The notes under the pieces are model-generated. The model saw only the letters and a list, made by a program, of their open reading frames with translations. It was not told where the DNA came from and searched no databases. From NCBI GenBank assembly GCA_036261625.1, contig DATAKL010000044.1:62001-126000 (forward strand): a stretch of 64,000 bases of DNA, written 5' to 3'. The stretch is from JAAXKN01 sp036261625 (lineage in GTDB: Bacteria > Bacteroidota > Ignavibacteria > Ignavibacteriales > SURF-24). The position numbers and the translations under genes were made by a program. How positions within the stretch are numbered: the stretch's first letter is position 1; each line of letters begins with the position of its first letter. Below are positions 9,024 through 18,449 of this stretch, piece after piece.

Positions 9024-10337
9024 TTATTTTTTTTCTTCTTCAGTAGTATTGTTTAAGTCCTTAGCACTGACTTCTTTAATATTGTTATTCTTTTTTAGAA
9101 AATCAATAACTTTGTCTTCTAAGAGAATTTCGCCTCTGTTGCTGTCGGTATAGTACTTAAGGAGTTTATCCACTGAAATGCCGGTCTCAGCTGCATCTTT
9201 TTCAGCCAGTTCCCTGAGTTCAGATTCTCCAACCTTGATATCTTCTTTTCTTGCAATGTTTTCCATGATGATCTGCCACTTTGCAGTCCATTCGGCCCTG
9301 TCGTGCAGACGGTTATGTGCTTCATGAGCGTCAAACTTCTTTATGCCTTCCTGTTTTGCCCTCTCCTGTTCCATCTGTACCATTCTGTCAAGGAGTGAGT
9401 GAACAAATCCGTGAGGAGGGGTAAAGTCGTTATTCTTTACAACGTCATTTAAGAGCGTATTTACGAGCATGTCTTCAGACTGCCTGTCGTAGTAGTCCTG
9501 GAGCCCTTTTTTAATATTTTCCTTCCATTCCTCGGGGGTGGAGAACTTATCCTTTGTAATTTTTTTGACAAATTCCTCGTTAAGTTCGGGCAGGACGACC
9601 TTCTGAACCGATTTAACTTCAGCCGAATAAACAATCTCTTCGTTTACAATTTTCTTTACGCCTTCTTCTTCAATCTCACGGCTGTCCTGGAATGAGAATG
9701 TAAAGCTCTCGCCGATTTTCTTTCCTACGGCATTTTCTGTGAGCTGAGGATTTACTCTTTCGTCTGTAAGGTCAATTTTTATACCCTGGCTTTTAATGCC
9801 TTCTACAGGTTTTCCCTCCGAATCGAGCTTCTGGAGGTCGACTGTAATAATTGCATTTTTATCTTCAACCTTTTCGGCATCTTCAAGCGTGGAATTGGTT
9901 TTCTGGAGGTAGTTGACCTCGCTTTGGACCTGTTCATTCTCAACATCGAAACGGATCTTCTTAACCTCAAGCCCCGTGTAGTCTTTAACATCAAGTTCAG
10001 GCTTAACTTCATACCTGATTTTGAAGGCCAGTTTGGAATCCTTTTGGAAGTCCAGGTCAACCATTTTAGGAGCGCTTATCGGATTGAGTTTCTGATCTTC
10101 AACGACGTCCCAGAAAACTCTGTTTGCAATTTTTTCACTTGCCTGATATTCGATTGCATCGCCGTACATTCTCTTGACCATAGCCATTGGAGCCTTGCCT
10201 TTTCTGAAGCCCGGCAGTTCAATCTTCTTTCTTTCCTCCTGATAGGCTTTTTCCAGGTCAGGCTGAATTTCATCATAATTTAAGACAACTTCAAGTTCAT
10301 GTTCACTTTCTGAAACAACATTGATTTTGGTTTCCAA
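9024..10337 (-). CDS. tig: Trigger factor (ribosome-associated chaperone and prolyl isomerase)
   Basis: 437 residues. The N-terminal ribosome-binding domain has the signature LPGFRKGKAPMAMVKRMYG. The central FKBP-like domain is poorly conserved, as often in Bacteroidota, and a long helical C-terminal domain follows. The protein meets nascent chains at the ribosome exit tunnel. Expressed ahead of clpP with a 12-bp gap. The tail is acidic and lysine-rich (TTEEEKK). Confidence 0.93.
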   Translation of the reverse strand: METKINVVSESEHELEVVLNYDEIQPDLEKAYQEERKKIELPGFRKGKAPMAMVKRMYGDAIEYQASEKIANRVFWDVVEDQKLNPISAPKMVDLDFQKDSKLAFKIRYEVKPELDVKDYTGLEVKKIRFDVENEQVQSEVNYLQKTNSTLEDAEKVEDKNAIITVDLQKLDSEGKPVEGIKSQGIKIDLTDERVNPQLTENAVGKKIGESFTFSFQDSREIEEEGVKKIVNEEIVYSAEVKSVQKVVLPELNEEFVKKITKDKFSTPEEWKENIKKGLQDYYDRQSEDMLVNTLLNDVVKNNDFTPPHGFVHSLLDRMVQMEQERAKQEGIKKFDAHEAHNRLHDRAEWTAKWQIIMENIARKEDIKVGESELRELAEKDAAETGISVDKLLKYYTDSNRGEILLEDKVIDFLKKNNNIKEVSAKDLNNTTEEEKK

Positions 10338-10375
10338 TTTATCCTCTGGGCTAATGTTATTTTATAAATATTTAG

Positions 10376-10459
10376 TGCGAGAACGGGGACTCGAACCCCG
10401 ACACCGGTTAGGTACTAGATCCTAAGTCTAGCGCGTCTACCAAATTCCGCCATTCTCGC
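10376..10459 (-). tRNA. tRNA-Leu (anticodon UAG)
   Basis: Read on the minus strand, the acceptor stem GCGAGAA pairs with TTCTCGC, followed by discriminator A. The anticodon arm CTAGA-CTTAGGA-TCTAG gives anticodon TAG. The variable arm is long (class II) and the T-loop is GTTCGAAC. The sequence is 84 nt and CCA is not encoded. It lies between tig and the Nudix gene. Confidence 0.95.
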
Positions 10460-10689
10460 AAAGAAGAAAGAAAATGCTTGCTTTTTCATCCCATGGCGGC
10501 TGTTTAAGCAAGATATCAAGTAACCGCCAAAAATGAAAGACCAAAATATACGAAGAATTTGCCGAAAAAACACAATAAAATCGGAACTAAATATTAAAAC
10601 TGTTTTTTCTTAAGGCCCTATAACGGGTGAAAATTTTAAGAGATTTATTTGTACTTTATTTTGCCAAATGCAGAATTTTAGCATATATT

Positions 10690-11235
10690 ATGATAAAATT
10701 TCGGAGTCGTCAGGTGAAAGTACTCTCATATATGGTCGAAGCCCACATTTTCAGGGAAGTGGACAATAAACTGGAGTTTCTGCTCTTAAAGCGCTCCGAA
10801 ATGGAGATATTCCCGGGATTGTGGCAGATGGTTACAGGGTCTATTGACCAGGGTGAAAAGGCTTTTGAAACGGCGTTCAGGGAAATAAGCGAGGAAACCG
10901 GACTCACACCGGAAAAATTGTGGCTCGTTCCCTATATAAATTCATTTTATTCCTGGAGGCGGAACCATATCTGCATGGTGCCTGTATTTGTTGCCATGGT
11001 AAAGAACGATACCCCGGTAAGAATATCCCATGAGCATTCTGAATTCCAGTGGGTAACGAGGGAAAAGGCGCTTGAGCTTCTGGCCTGGCCGGGGCAGAAG
11101 ACTTCTGTTGATATTATCTGCGAATATTTTACCAAAGACCACAGCTTTCTCTACTTCGAGGAGATAAGCATGAAAAGGTTTAAAGACAGGAATTTCCATC
11201 CTGCAAACAGAACCCCTCAGGCGGGGCTTAAGTAA
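10690..11235 (+). CDS. Nudix hydrolase
   Basis: 181 residues from the chosen start. A perfect Nudix box begins at GSIDQGE and continues ...REISEETGL (G-x5-E-x7-RE-U-x-EE-x-G-U), preceded by GLWQMVTG. The arrangement WQMVTGSIDQGE resembles dihydroneopterin triphosphate pyrophosphatase (NudB) and other house-cleaning pyrophosphatases, but the substrate cannot be read from sequence. The frame extends to a GTG at 10627 without a ribosome site. ATG 10690 gives the usual ~14 residues before the first strand, and ATG 10732 is also possible. Confidence 0.8.
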   Translation: MIKFRSRQVKVLSYMVEAHIFREVDNKLEFLLLKRSEMEIFPGLWQMVTGSIDQGEKAFETAFREISEETGLTPEKLWLVPYINSFYSWRRNHICMVPVFVAMVKNDTPVRISHEHSEFQWVTREKALELLAWPGQKTSVDIICEYFTKDHSFLYFEEISMKRFKDRNFHPANRTPQAGLK

Positions 11236-11325
11236 GCCCGGGGCAAACTTTTAAGAATCCTTTTGCCTCTTTCCTGCCCCCGCACGCACAGCATAAAGAA
11301 TGCCTTATCAGTTCCGACAGAAGAA

Positions 11326-11345
11326 AGTTTCCCTTAAGGGGGGCT
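11326..11345 (+). terminator. Possible terminator after the Nudix gene
   Basis: AGTTTCCC and GGGGGGCT can pair around a TTAA loop using several G-U pairs, followed by CGGTTTTTTG. A weak stem but a good T-run. Confidence 0.45.
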
Positions 11346-11420
11346 CGGTTTTTTGTTTCATTTCATTAAAGAATAGCTTAGTTTTGCACAATATCAAAAT
11401 ATAAAACAGGGAGTAAGTAA

Positions 11421-12338
11421 GTGGGTTTATTAATAGTCGGATCTATTGCACTCGATACAGTTGCAACACCTTTTGACAGAATTGACAATGCACTTGGAGG
11501 TTCAGCTGTTTACGTTTCCTTGGCAGCCAGCTACTTTAGCGGACCTGTCTATATGGTTGGTGTGGTTGGAGAGGATTTTGATAAGGAGCATATAAGGCTT
11601 CTTGAGGATCACCACATCGATCTTGAAGGTCTTAAGGTTGTAGAAGGAGGAAAGACTTTCCGCTGGTCCGGGAAGTATCACTACGACCTTAACGTGCGCG
11701 ACACACTTCTGACAGAGCTGAATGTTTTTGCAGCTTTTGACCCGGTAATTCCGGAAAAATACAGAAAATCCAGGTTTGTACTGCTTGGTAATATTGATCC
11801 TGAATTGCAGCTTAAAGTGTTGGACCAGATGGAAAACCCGGGTTTTGTCATATGCGACACGATGAATTTCTGGATCGAAGGCAAAAAAGCCGAGCTTATG
11901 GAAGTGCTCAAGAAGGTCCACGTCCTCATTATAAATGATTCCGAAGCCCGCCTGCTAGCACAGGAACCGAACCTGATTAAAGCAGCCCGCATGATCAGAG
12001 CCATGGGTCCGGAGTACCTGATAATCAAAAAAGGGGAGCACGGTGCACTCCTGTTTTCTGATGATACCGTATTCTCAGCCCCTGCTTATCCGCTCGAGAA
12101 CATTTACGACCCGACAGGTGCAGGCGATTCCTTTGCCGGCGGTTTCGTTGGCTACCTGCACAAGACACAGGACATTGGAATTGAAAACCTCAAGCGTGCG
12201 GTTGTCTTTGGAAGCGCAATGGCATCTTTCTGTGTTGAAAAATTCTCTACAAAGGGCCTGGAAAATCTGACATACCTTCAGGTACACGACAGGTTCAGAG
12301 AATTCCTTAAACTTTCAAAAGTTGACGACGAAGACTAA
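11421..12338 (+). CDS. PfkB-family sugar kinase
   Basis: 305 residues with a GTG start and GGGAG upstream. The N-terminal GSIALDTV and GGSAVYVSLAAS segments and the C-terminal anion-hole signature DPTGAGDSFAGGF, with catalytic base D236, place it in the ribokinase/PfkB family. These cytosolic enzymes phosphorylate sugars or nucleosides with ATP. The stop is one base before the mtnA start, so the two are co-expressed. That suggests a substrate linked to methylthioribose or another 5-modified ribose, but this is inference; a general sugar kinase is equally possible. Confidence 0.88.
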   Translation: MGLLIVGSIALDTVATPFDRIDNALGGSAVYVSLAASYFSGPVYMVGVVGEDFDKEHIRLLEDHHIDLEGLKVVEGGKTFRWSGKYHYDLNVRDTLLTELNVFAAFDPVIPEKYRKSRFVLLGNIDPELQLKVLDQMENPGFVICDTMNFWIEGKKAELMEVLKKVHVLIINDSEARLLAQEPNLIKAARMIRAMGPEYLIIKKGEHGALLFSDDTVFSAPAYPLENIYDPTGAGDSFAGGFVGYLHKTQDIGIENLKRAVVFGSAMASFCVEKFSTKGLENLTYLQVHDRFREFLKLSKVDDED

Positions 12339-12339
12339 A

Positions 12340-13347
12340 ATGACAGGCATGAACTTCCGGACAGTTGAATTTAGCGATGACCATCTGATCTTCTTAGATC
12401 AGACGAAACTGCCGCTTATTGAAGAGTACGTCAGAACCGACAGCTATGAAAGAGTTGCCGGGGCAATCGAACGCCTTGAAGTAAGGGGCGCCCCGGCCAT
12501 TGGCGTTGCTGCAGCATATGCCCTGGCCTTAAGTGTCAAGGGGAAAACTGAAGGCCTGGAGGATACATTTGAAAAGGCAAGAAAAAGGCTTGCCTCCACC
12601 AGGCCCACAGCGGTTAACCTTTTCTGGGCACTAAACGAAATTGACGAAGTCTTTAAGTCTATAAAGGGCAGAAGTGATGTTTATTCATGTCTTATCAGTA
12701 AAGCCCGGGAGATCCACCAGGATGATATTGAAAAGTGCGACGCCATCGCCCGAAACGGACTTCAGGTTTTCAAGGCAGGCTCTGTAGTCTTAACCCACTG
12801 CAACGCAGGCGCCCTTGCAACGGGCGGCAGCGGTACGGCACTTAATGTCATTAAGGCGGGCTTTGACAATGGCCTTGTGAAATTTGTCTATTCCGATGAA
12901 ACCAGGCCGCTATTCCAGGGATCCAGGCTTACTGCATTTGAATTAAGCAAAAACAATATTCCTTTTGCAATTAATACAGATTCCACGGCGGCATTTCTTA
13001 TGCAGCAGAAGAAAATTGACCTCGTCATCACCGGCGCAGACAGGATTGCCTTAAACGGAGATACAGCCAACAAAATAGGAACCTATAATTTGGCTGTACT
13101 ATGTTCTTATCATAATATACCTTTTTATATAGCTGCTCCCGAGACTACAGTTGACCGCAATTGCCTTAGTGGCAGCTCGATAAAGATCGAACTCAGACCA
13201 AAGGGTGAAGTTACGGTTTTTAAGGATGCCCGGATTACCTCGGATGAATACGGGGTTTACTCTCCGGCTTTTGATGTGACCCCTGCGGAACTGATTTCGG
13301 GTATAATTACAGATAAGAAGCTTTATAAACCTCCTTACAATTTTTAA
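12340..13347 (+). CDS. mtnA: S-methyl-5-thioribose-1-phosphate isomerase
   Basis: 335 residues. Family motifs are RGAPAIGVAAAYALAL, THCNAGALATGGSGTAL (catalytic Cys), DETRPLFQGSRLTAFEL and ITGADRIALNGDTANKIGTY (catalytic Asp). The enzyme converts methylthioribose-1-phosphate to methylthioribulose-1-phosphate in methionine salvage and is related to eIF2B subunits. ATG 12340 follows the kinase stop directly; an in-frame TTG at 12322 inside the kinase gene is less likely. Its stop overlaps the recO start (TAATG). No other methionine-salvage gene is present in the window. Confidence 0.92.
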   Translation: MTGMNFRTVEFSDDHLIFLDQTKLPLIEEYVRTDSYERVAGAIERLEVRGAPAIGVAAAYALALSVKGKTEGLEDTFEKARKRLASTRPTAVNLFWALNEIDEVFKSIKGRSDVYSCLISKAREIHQDDIEKCDAIARNGLQVFKAGSVVLTHCNAGALATGGSGTALNVIKAGFDNGLVKFVYSDETRPLFQGSRLTAFELSKNNIPFAINTDSTAAFLMQQKKIDLVITGADRIALNGDTANKIGTYNLAVLCSYHNIPFYIAAPETTVDRNCLSGSSIKIELRPKGEVTVFKDARITSDEYGVYSPAFDVTPAELISGIITDKKLYKPPYNF

Positions 13348-14087
13348 TGTCTGAAATAATCAAAACTGAAGCGGTAGTTCTCAGTAAAATGAACTACCGT
13401 GAAAGCAGTACAATTGCCTCTTTTTATACAAAAGACCTGGGCAGGATTTCAGGTATCATCAAGGGCGCACGCTCCCTGAAATCGCCCATAGGGCATAAAA
13501 TAGATCTGTTTAATCACCTTCAGATTGTCCTCTATAAGAAAACCGGCCGTGAGATTCAGCTCGTAAGCCAGGCTGAAATTATCTCTTACTACCCCAGGAT
13601 AAAGGAAGATCTCTTAAAGCTCAAGTACGCTTCTGCCGTTTTGGAACTCATGCAGGCCATGACGCCTGAGGAAGAGACGCATGAAAAACTTTTCCGCGGC
13701 GTTATTAGAATCCTTAACCTTTTTGAATCATCCAACAGAAAACCGGGAGTACTGCTCATAAGGTTTATCGTCTTCCTTCTGAAGGAAAGCGGCTTTGAGA
13801 TACAGTTCGACCGGTGCAGCATCTGCGGCCGTGAGATCAGGCCGGAGGAGAAAAAGTTCTATTTTAACTTTGAGAGGGGAATAATCTGCTCCTCATGCAG
13901 TCATGATGTGGCGGGTTCACTTCCTCTTTCGCCGGAACTTTTTCAATTTATTACTGGTCTAAATGACATAAGGAACGAGGATAAAATAGACTCCGGGGAA
14001 GCCGAGAAAATACTGAATTTTCTGGAAAAATATCTGAAGTACCACGTTCCTGAATTCAAGGGGATAAAATCAATTCACTTGTTTTAG
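13347..14087 (+). CDS. recO: DNA repair protein RecO
   Basis: 246 residues. The N-terminal OB-fold begins IIKTEAVVLSKMNYRESSTIASFYT. A Cys4 zinc site is formed by C157, C160, C181 and C184 (CSICG...CSSC). RecO helps RecR load RecA on SSB-coated DNA and anneals strands. It starts inside the mtnA stop (TAATG), so translation is coupled. Confidence 0.93.
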   Translation: MSEIIKTEAVVLSKMNYRESSTIASFYTKDLGRISGIIKGARSLKSPIGHKIDLFNHLQIVLYKKTGREIQLVSQAEIISYYPRIKEDLLKLKYASAVLELMQAMTPEEETHEKLFRGVIRILNLFESSNRKPGVLLIRFIVFLLKESGFEIQFDRCSICGREIRPEEKKFYFNFERGIICSSCSHDVAGSLPLSPELFQFITGLNDIRNEDKIDSGEAEKILNFLEKYLKYHVPEFKGIKSIHLF

Positions 14088-14147
14088 TTCCAATAATTTT
14101 AGATCATACAAATATAGTATTAACAGGACAATCAGGAGGTTTTTTAA

Positions 14148-15641
14148 ATGAAAAACAGAAATTTGTTCGGTACTGTTGCATTGGTGGTAATTGGGGTGAT
14201 CTTTGGGGCAGTTCTGGTTTCGGGGTTCGGATGGGTAAGACCAAGTTTAGCTGATATAACGATAGGAGCAAAAAATCCGCCGATTACAGACGTTGATGTT
14301 AATGCATTCAGCAAAGCATTCATTGAAGTTGCCAATAAGGTAACCCCCTCAATAGTAAAAGTTACAGTTGTTTCAGAAACAAAAGGAAATCCGCACGAGG
14401 ATCTTCCGTTTTTCTTCCCGTTCAAGGATGATGTTCCAAGGAAGGAAATGGGCTCAGGAAGCGGTGTCATTATTTCTGATGACGGATATATACTTACAAA
14501 TAATCACGTGGTTGAAAACGCTACAAAAGTTGAGGTGAGCCTTTTCGACAGGCGCAACTTCGACGCCAAGGTCGTAGGAACAGACCCTCAGACAGATCTT
14601 GCGGTCATTAAAATTGATGCCTCCGGGCTTCCGGCGGCATATCTTGGCAATTCGGATAATGTACAGGTCGGCCAGTGGGTAATGGCAATCGGCAACCCCC
14701 TTTCACTTGCCTCTACGGTTACAGCCGGAATCATCAGCGCCAAGGGAAGAAACATAGGCATTATACGCGACAACTCGGGAGGAGGAATTGAGGATTTTCT
14801 GCAGACTGATGCCGTTATTAACCCGGGCAACAGCGGCGGGGCTCTTGTGGATCTCTCGGGAGGCGTGATCGGCATTAACTCAGCCATTGCCACCTCGGGC
14901 ATGACCAACAGCTACATAGGATACGGCTTTGCTATTCCAATTAACCTGGCAAAGAACGTCTCCAAAGAACTTATTGCCACGGGTAAAGTTAACCGCGGCT
15001 ACATCGGAGTCCAGATAACCCCGGTTGACCCTGACCTGGCAAGGGCAGTAGGTCTCGATAAAGCACGCGGCATAATGGTTCAGGCTCTGACAAAGGGCGG
15101 AGCTGCCGAGAAGGCAGACATAAAAGAGCAGGACGTGATACTTAAAGTTGACGGCCGCGATGTAAATGAGCCAGGTGAACTTCAGAGCTACGTTGCCTCC
15201 AAGAGCGCAGGCGACAAGGTTACGCTTACCATCTGGCGCGACGGCAAACAGATCGAACGTACCGTTACACTCAAGTCAAGGGATGTCAGCGGCAAGGTTG
15301 AACCCGCTTCCGAAGGGAGTACCTCGGAAAATCCAAGGAAAGGACCTGCCAGCAGCATGACCTTTGACAATATAGGCCTGACTGTAAGGGATATGACATC
15401 TGATGAAAGAGATGCTTACAAGACAAATACAGGTGTAATGATACAGGACGTCAAGGAACTCAGCCCTGCATACAACCAGAACCTTGGAAAAGGGCTGGTT
15501 ATAACACAGGTCGACAAGAAGAACATAAATTCTGTAAGCGACTTTGAAAAGGCAATTAAGGATAAAAAAGGGAAGGCAGTGCTCATGAAGGTAATCGACG
15601 GGCAGGGCAATGCACGATACGTGGGCCTTTCAATTCCTTGA
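14148..15641 (+). CDS. HtrA/DegP-family periplasmic serine protease
   Basis: 497 residues. An N-terminal hydrophobic segment (residues ~7-27) may be a signal peptide or anchor. The trypsin-like domain has the triad H120 (NNHVVENA), D150 (TDLAVIKI) and S229 (NPGNSGGAL). Two PDZ domains follow (~285-375 and ~405-497). This is a DegP/DegQ-type quality-control protease and chaperone of the envelope. An AGGAGG ribosome site lies 8 bases before the start, and a terminator follows. Confidence 0.93.
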   Translation: MKNRNLFGTVALVVIGVIFGAVLVSGFGWVRPSLADITIGAKNPPITDVDVNAFSKAFIEVANKVTPSIVKVTVVSETKGNPHEDLPFFFPFKDDVPRKEMGSGSGVIISDDGYILTNNHVVENATKVEVSLFDRRNFDAKVVGTDPQTDLAVIKIDASGLPAAYLGNSDNVQVGQWVMAIGNPLSLASTVTAGIISAKGRNIGIIRDNSGGGIEDFLQTDAVINPGNSGGALVDLSGGVIGINSAIATSGMTNSYIGYGFAIPINLAKNVSKELIATGKVNRGYIGVQITPVDPDLARAVGLDKARGIMVQALTKGGAAEKADIKEQDVILKVDGRDVNEPGELQSYVASKSAGDKVTLTIWRDGKQIERTVTLKSRDVSGKVEPASEGSTSENPRKGPASSMTFDNIGLTVRDMTSDERDAYKTNTGVMIQDVKELSPAYNQNLGKGLVITQVDKKNINSVSDFEKAIKDKKGKAVLMKVIDGQGNARYVGLSIP

Positions 15642-15663
15642 AAATAAATAAAAAAAATGCGAT

Positions 15664-15692
15664 AAAGCGTCCCGAATGTGGGGCGCTTTTTT
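15664..15692 (+). terminator. Terminator after htrA-like gene
   Basis: AAAGCGTCCC pairs with GGGGCGCTTT (one G-T pair) around GAATGT, followed by seven T. Confidence 0.9.
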
Positions 15693-15726
15693 TATATTTA
15701 AAGGTCAAAGAATAAAGGATTTTGTA

Positions 15727-16938
15727 ATGATCAGGTTTTTAACTTCCGGCGAGTCTCACGGCAAAGCTTTAACCACTATAGTTGAAGGCTTTCCCTCAAA
15801 CCTTGAAATTGAAATTGAATACATAAACTATCACCTGAAGCGCCGCATGATGGGCTACGGCAGAGGCGGGCGCATGAAGATTGAAACCGATGAGGCTGAA
15901 ATACTCTCCGGTATTAGATTCGGGAAAACCATGGGAAGCCCCGTTGCAATTATGATTTCAAACCGGGACTGGAAGAACTGGACTGAAAAGATGTCTTCGG
16001 CTAAGACGGAGACTGAGACAGAGAGGATAAGTGTTCCCCGTCCGGGCCACGCTGACCTGGTCGGGACACAGAAGTACGGATTTAACGACATCAGGAATTC
16101 CATCGAACGCTCGAGCGCAAGGGAAACAGCTTCCCGCGTTGCGGCCTGCTCTGTGGCTAGAAAATTCCTTGAGGAGTTCGGTATAAAAATCGGAAGCTAT
16201 GTCGAGAGCATCGGCGGCATCTTCCCCAAAGACCCCTTCAAGGAGAAACTCTTCTTAAATGACCTGCCGGAGGATTTCGACGGCTGGAATCTCTCGCTTG
16301 CCTCCGATAAAAGCGAAGTGCGTGTGCTGGAACTGGAACAGGAAGAAAAAATAAAAACAAGAATTCAGGAAACGAAGAAAAAGGGGGATACCTTAGGTGG
16401 CACTTTCCTTGTCGTTGCCACAGGGGTACCTTCCGGCCTGGGAAGCTTTGTGCATTACGACAGAAAACTCAGCACGGAGCTCTCGCAGTCCATTATGTCG
16501 ATTAACGCTGTCAAGGCCATTGAGGTCGGCGACGGGTTCAGGAGCGCAGAAGTCTTCGGCTCCGAATTCCATGACGAGATTACCTTTTCAGGTGACCAGT
16601 TTTCCAGGAAAACCAACAGGGCGGGAGGAATTGAAGGCGGCATCTCGACCGGGCTTCCGATAATTCTAAGAGGAGCAATGAAGCCGATTGCCACACTGAT
16701 GTCACCCATCGGAACCGTGGATCTTTCGACCATGCAGGCAGTTGAGGCAAGGCGCGAAAGAAGCGACTTTACAGCTGTGCCGGCCTGTGCTGTTATTGCT
16801 GAATCCATGATGGCATGGTCGCTGGCGAAATTCTTCCTGGAGAAGTTCGGCGGGGATTCATTGGAAGAAACAAAAGAAAACTTTGAGAATTACAGGAACA
16901 GGAATTTTTTGAGAACAAAAGAAAATTTTTCAAAATAA
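15727..16938 (+). CDS. aroC: Chorismate synthase
   Basis: 403 residues. Signatures are FLTSGESHGKAL at the N-terminus, RRMMGYGRGGRM, RSSARETASRVAA and GGIEGGISTG. It converts EPSP to chorismate with reduced FMN in the last common step of aromatic amino-acid synthesis. The frame continues up to an ATG at 15676, but that lies inside the preceding terminator; ATG 15727 has AAAGGA 7 bases upstream and gives the family N-terminus. The aroF and tyrA genes of the same pathway are 39 kb away in this window. Confidence 0.95.
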   Translation: MIRFLTSGESHGKALTTIVEGFPSNLEIEIEYINYHLKRRMMGYGRGGRMKIETDEAEILSGIRFGKTMGSPVAIMISNRDWKNWTEKMSSAKTETETERISVPRPGHADLVGTQKYGFNDIRNSIERSSARETASRVAACSVARKFLEEFGIKIGSYVESIGGIFPKDPFKEKLFLNDLPEDFDGWNLSLASDKSEVRVLELEQEEKIKTRIQETKKKGDTLGGTFLVVATGVPSGLGSFVHYDRKLSTELSQSIMSINAVKAIEVGDGFRSAEVFGSEFHDEITFSGDQFSRKTNRAGGIEGGISTGLPIILRGAMKPIATLMSPIGTVDLSTMQAVEARRERSDFTAVPACAVIAESMMAWSLAKFFLEKFGGDSLEETKENFENYRNRNFLRTKENFSK

Positions 16939-16958
16939 ATTGAGACCCGTGAGTCTTT

Positions 16959-17600
16959 ATGCTGAAGGTAGACCGCTTTATTTTTAATGCTTTTGCTGAG
17001 AACACCTATATTGTTTCTGATGAAGTTTCAAAAGAATCAATTATCGTTGATCCCGGAATGAGCAGCAGTTTTGAAAAAGAAGCAATCAGCTCTTTTCTTG
17101 AAGCACAGGGGCTCAGGCTTAAGGCATTTATAAATACACACTGCCACATAGATCACATTCTGGGCAACCGCTTCTTAAAGGAAACTTACGACGCCCGGTT
17201 CCTTGCGGCAGAAGAGGACCTGTTTTTACTTGAACTGATGCTTTCGGAGGCAGGGAAGTTCGGCTTTCTTATGGAGCCTTCGCCTGAACCGGATGTCATT
17301 ATAAAGGAAGATCTCTATTTTGAGCTTGGCGGCCGTGAGGTAAATTTCCTCTTTACACCGGGGCATTCACCAGGAGGCTATTGCCTCTACTTCAGGGAGG
17401 ATGGTATCTGCCTTACGGGAGACGTCCTCTTCCATGGAGGAATCGGGAGAACCGACCTCTGGGGAGGAAATTACGACAGCCTCATCAGCTCAATTGAGGA
17501 AAAACTCTTCAGGCTTCCTGATGATGTGGTAATTTATCCCGGGCACGGAGAGAAAAGTACGATAGGGTATGAAAAGACACATAATCCCTTTTTAACGTAA
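16959..17600 (+). CDS. Metallo-beta-lactamase-fold hydrolase (glyoxalase II-like)
   Basis: 213 residues. The two-metal site is visible as THCHIDH, GHSPGG, GDVLF and a late YPGHG. Length and motifs fit the cytosolic glyoxalase II/YcbL group that hydrolyses thioesters, but substrates in this group are often unknown. It begins 20 bp after aroC and may be co-transcribed with it. A promoter follows for the next genes. Confidence 0.85.
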   Translation: MLKVDRFIFNAFAENTYIVSDEVSKESIIVDPGMSSSFEKEAISSFLEAQGLRLKAFINTHCHIDHILGNRFLKETYDARFLAAEEDLFLLELMLSEAGKFGFLMEPSPEPDVIIKEDLYFELGGREVNFLFTPGHSPGGYCLYFREDGICLTGDVLFHGGIGRTDLWGGNYDSLISSIEEKLFRLPDDVVIYPGHGEKSTIGYEKTHNPFLT

Positions 17601-17606
17601 TTTTAT

Positions 17607-17635
17607 TTGACATAGAAACCTCGTTTCAATATATT
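17607..17635 (+). promoter_or_regulatory. Sigma70-like promoter for the ABC pair
   Basis: TTGACA (17607-17612), 17 bp, then TATATT (17630-17635). It lies about 50 bp before the permease start in a gap with no other signal. Confidence 0.6.
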
Positions 17636-17685
17636 CCGAAAAAGAATCTCAGGAATTCACACAATAAAGCGGAGACCGGGACTTA

Positions 17686-18447
17686 ATGAGTGAGTACTTT
17701 TCAGAAAAGAGAAACTTTAGAAAGTATGCCTTGTTTTCAGGATATGTTCTGATTTACATCCTTCTTTTTGAATTTATAATTCCTGCAGGCAGTTTCCTGC
17801 CGAAACCGTCCCTGGTCCTGGAGTCTTTTTCATCTTTACAGGTACATTACGGCTTTCTTGTAAACGCCCTTTATACTGTTTCAGGGATTTACCTTTCCAT
17901 GGTCCTGGCCTATGGGATTATTTTTCTTCTCAGGGTGCCCCTGCTTGGACTTCTTTTGAAGAGAAGGGATTTTCTTGACTCACTTGGGCTCTTTAAGTAC
18001 TTTACAGCCATCTCCTTTATTACTCTTTATGTCTATTGGTTCCCTGTTTCGAACCTGTCTGAAATCTTATTTACGTTTTTAGTTTGTTTGATCTTTCTTA
18101 TAAACACAGTTTCGCTTTCGGCAGCGGGTGTAAAACGCTCATACATTGAACCCTTCATTGCCCTTAAGGCAGAAGATTCATTCCTGTATGGAAATGTTTA
18201 CTGGAAAGGTATAAAGCCTGGTTTATTTGCCTCCTTCGAAAGGCTGAACCTTTATCTCTGGTCAATTGTACTTTTCTTTGAATTTGTAAAAGGCTATATG
18301 GGGCTCGGCAACATTTACAGACTTGCACTTTCCTTTAAGGATCTCTCGGCGCTTTTGGCAGCCTCAGTGCTTGTTGCCGTAATGATTGCGCTTGGTGAAC
18401 TAATCATTAAGCTCTTAAACAGAAAACTTATAACCTGGGAGAGCTGA
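17686..18447 (+). CDS. ABC transporter permease, NitT/TauT-like, with weak EAA loop
   Basis: 253 residues, about six membrane segments. SFLPKPSLVLESF resembles the FLPSPS start of the transmembrane part in SsuC/TauC permeases. The cytoplasmic coupling loop is recognisable (EPFIALKAEDSFLYGNVYWK) but departs from the EAAxxxGA pattern, with the key Gly replaced by Lys. The ATPase gene begins 3 bp after it. No periplasmic binding protein lies nearby, so substrate and even transport direction are unknown. Confidence 0.75.
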   Translation: MSEYFSEKRNFRKYALFSGYVLIYILLFEFIIPAGSFLPKPSLVLESFSSLQVHYGFLVNALYTVSGIYLSMVLAYGIIFLLRVPLLGLLLKRRDFLDSLGLFKYFTAISFITLYVYWFPVSNLSEILFTFLVCLIFLINTVSLSAAGVKRSYIEPFIALKAEDSFLYGNVYWKGIKPGLFASFERLNLYLWSIVLFFEFVKGYMGLGNIYRLALSFKDLSALLAASVLVAVMIALGELIIKLLNRKLITWES

Positions 18448-18449
18448 TT

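Noticed and set aside
15676..15726. N-terminal extension of aroC
   Set aside because: It would start inside the terminator hairpin and the family N-terminus is reached at 15727.
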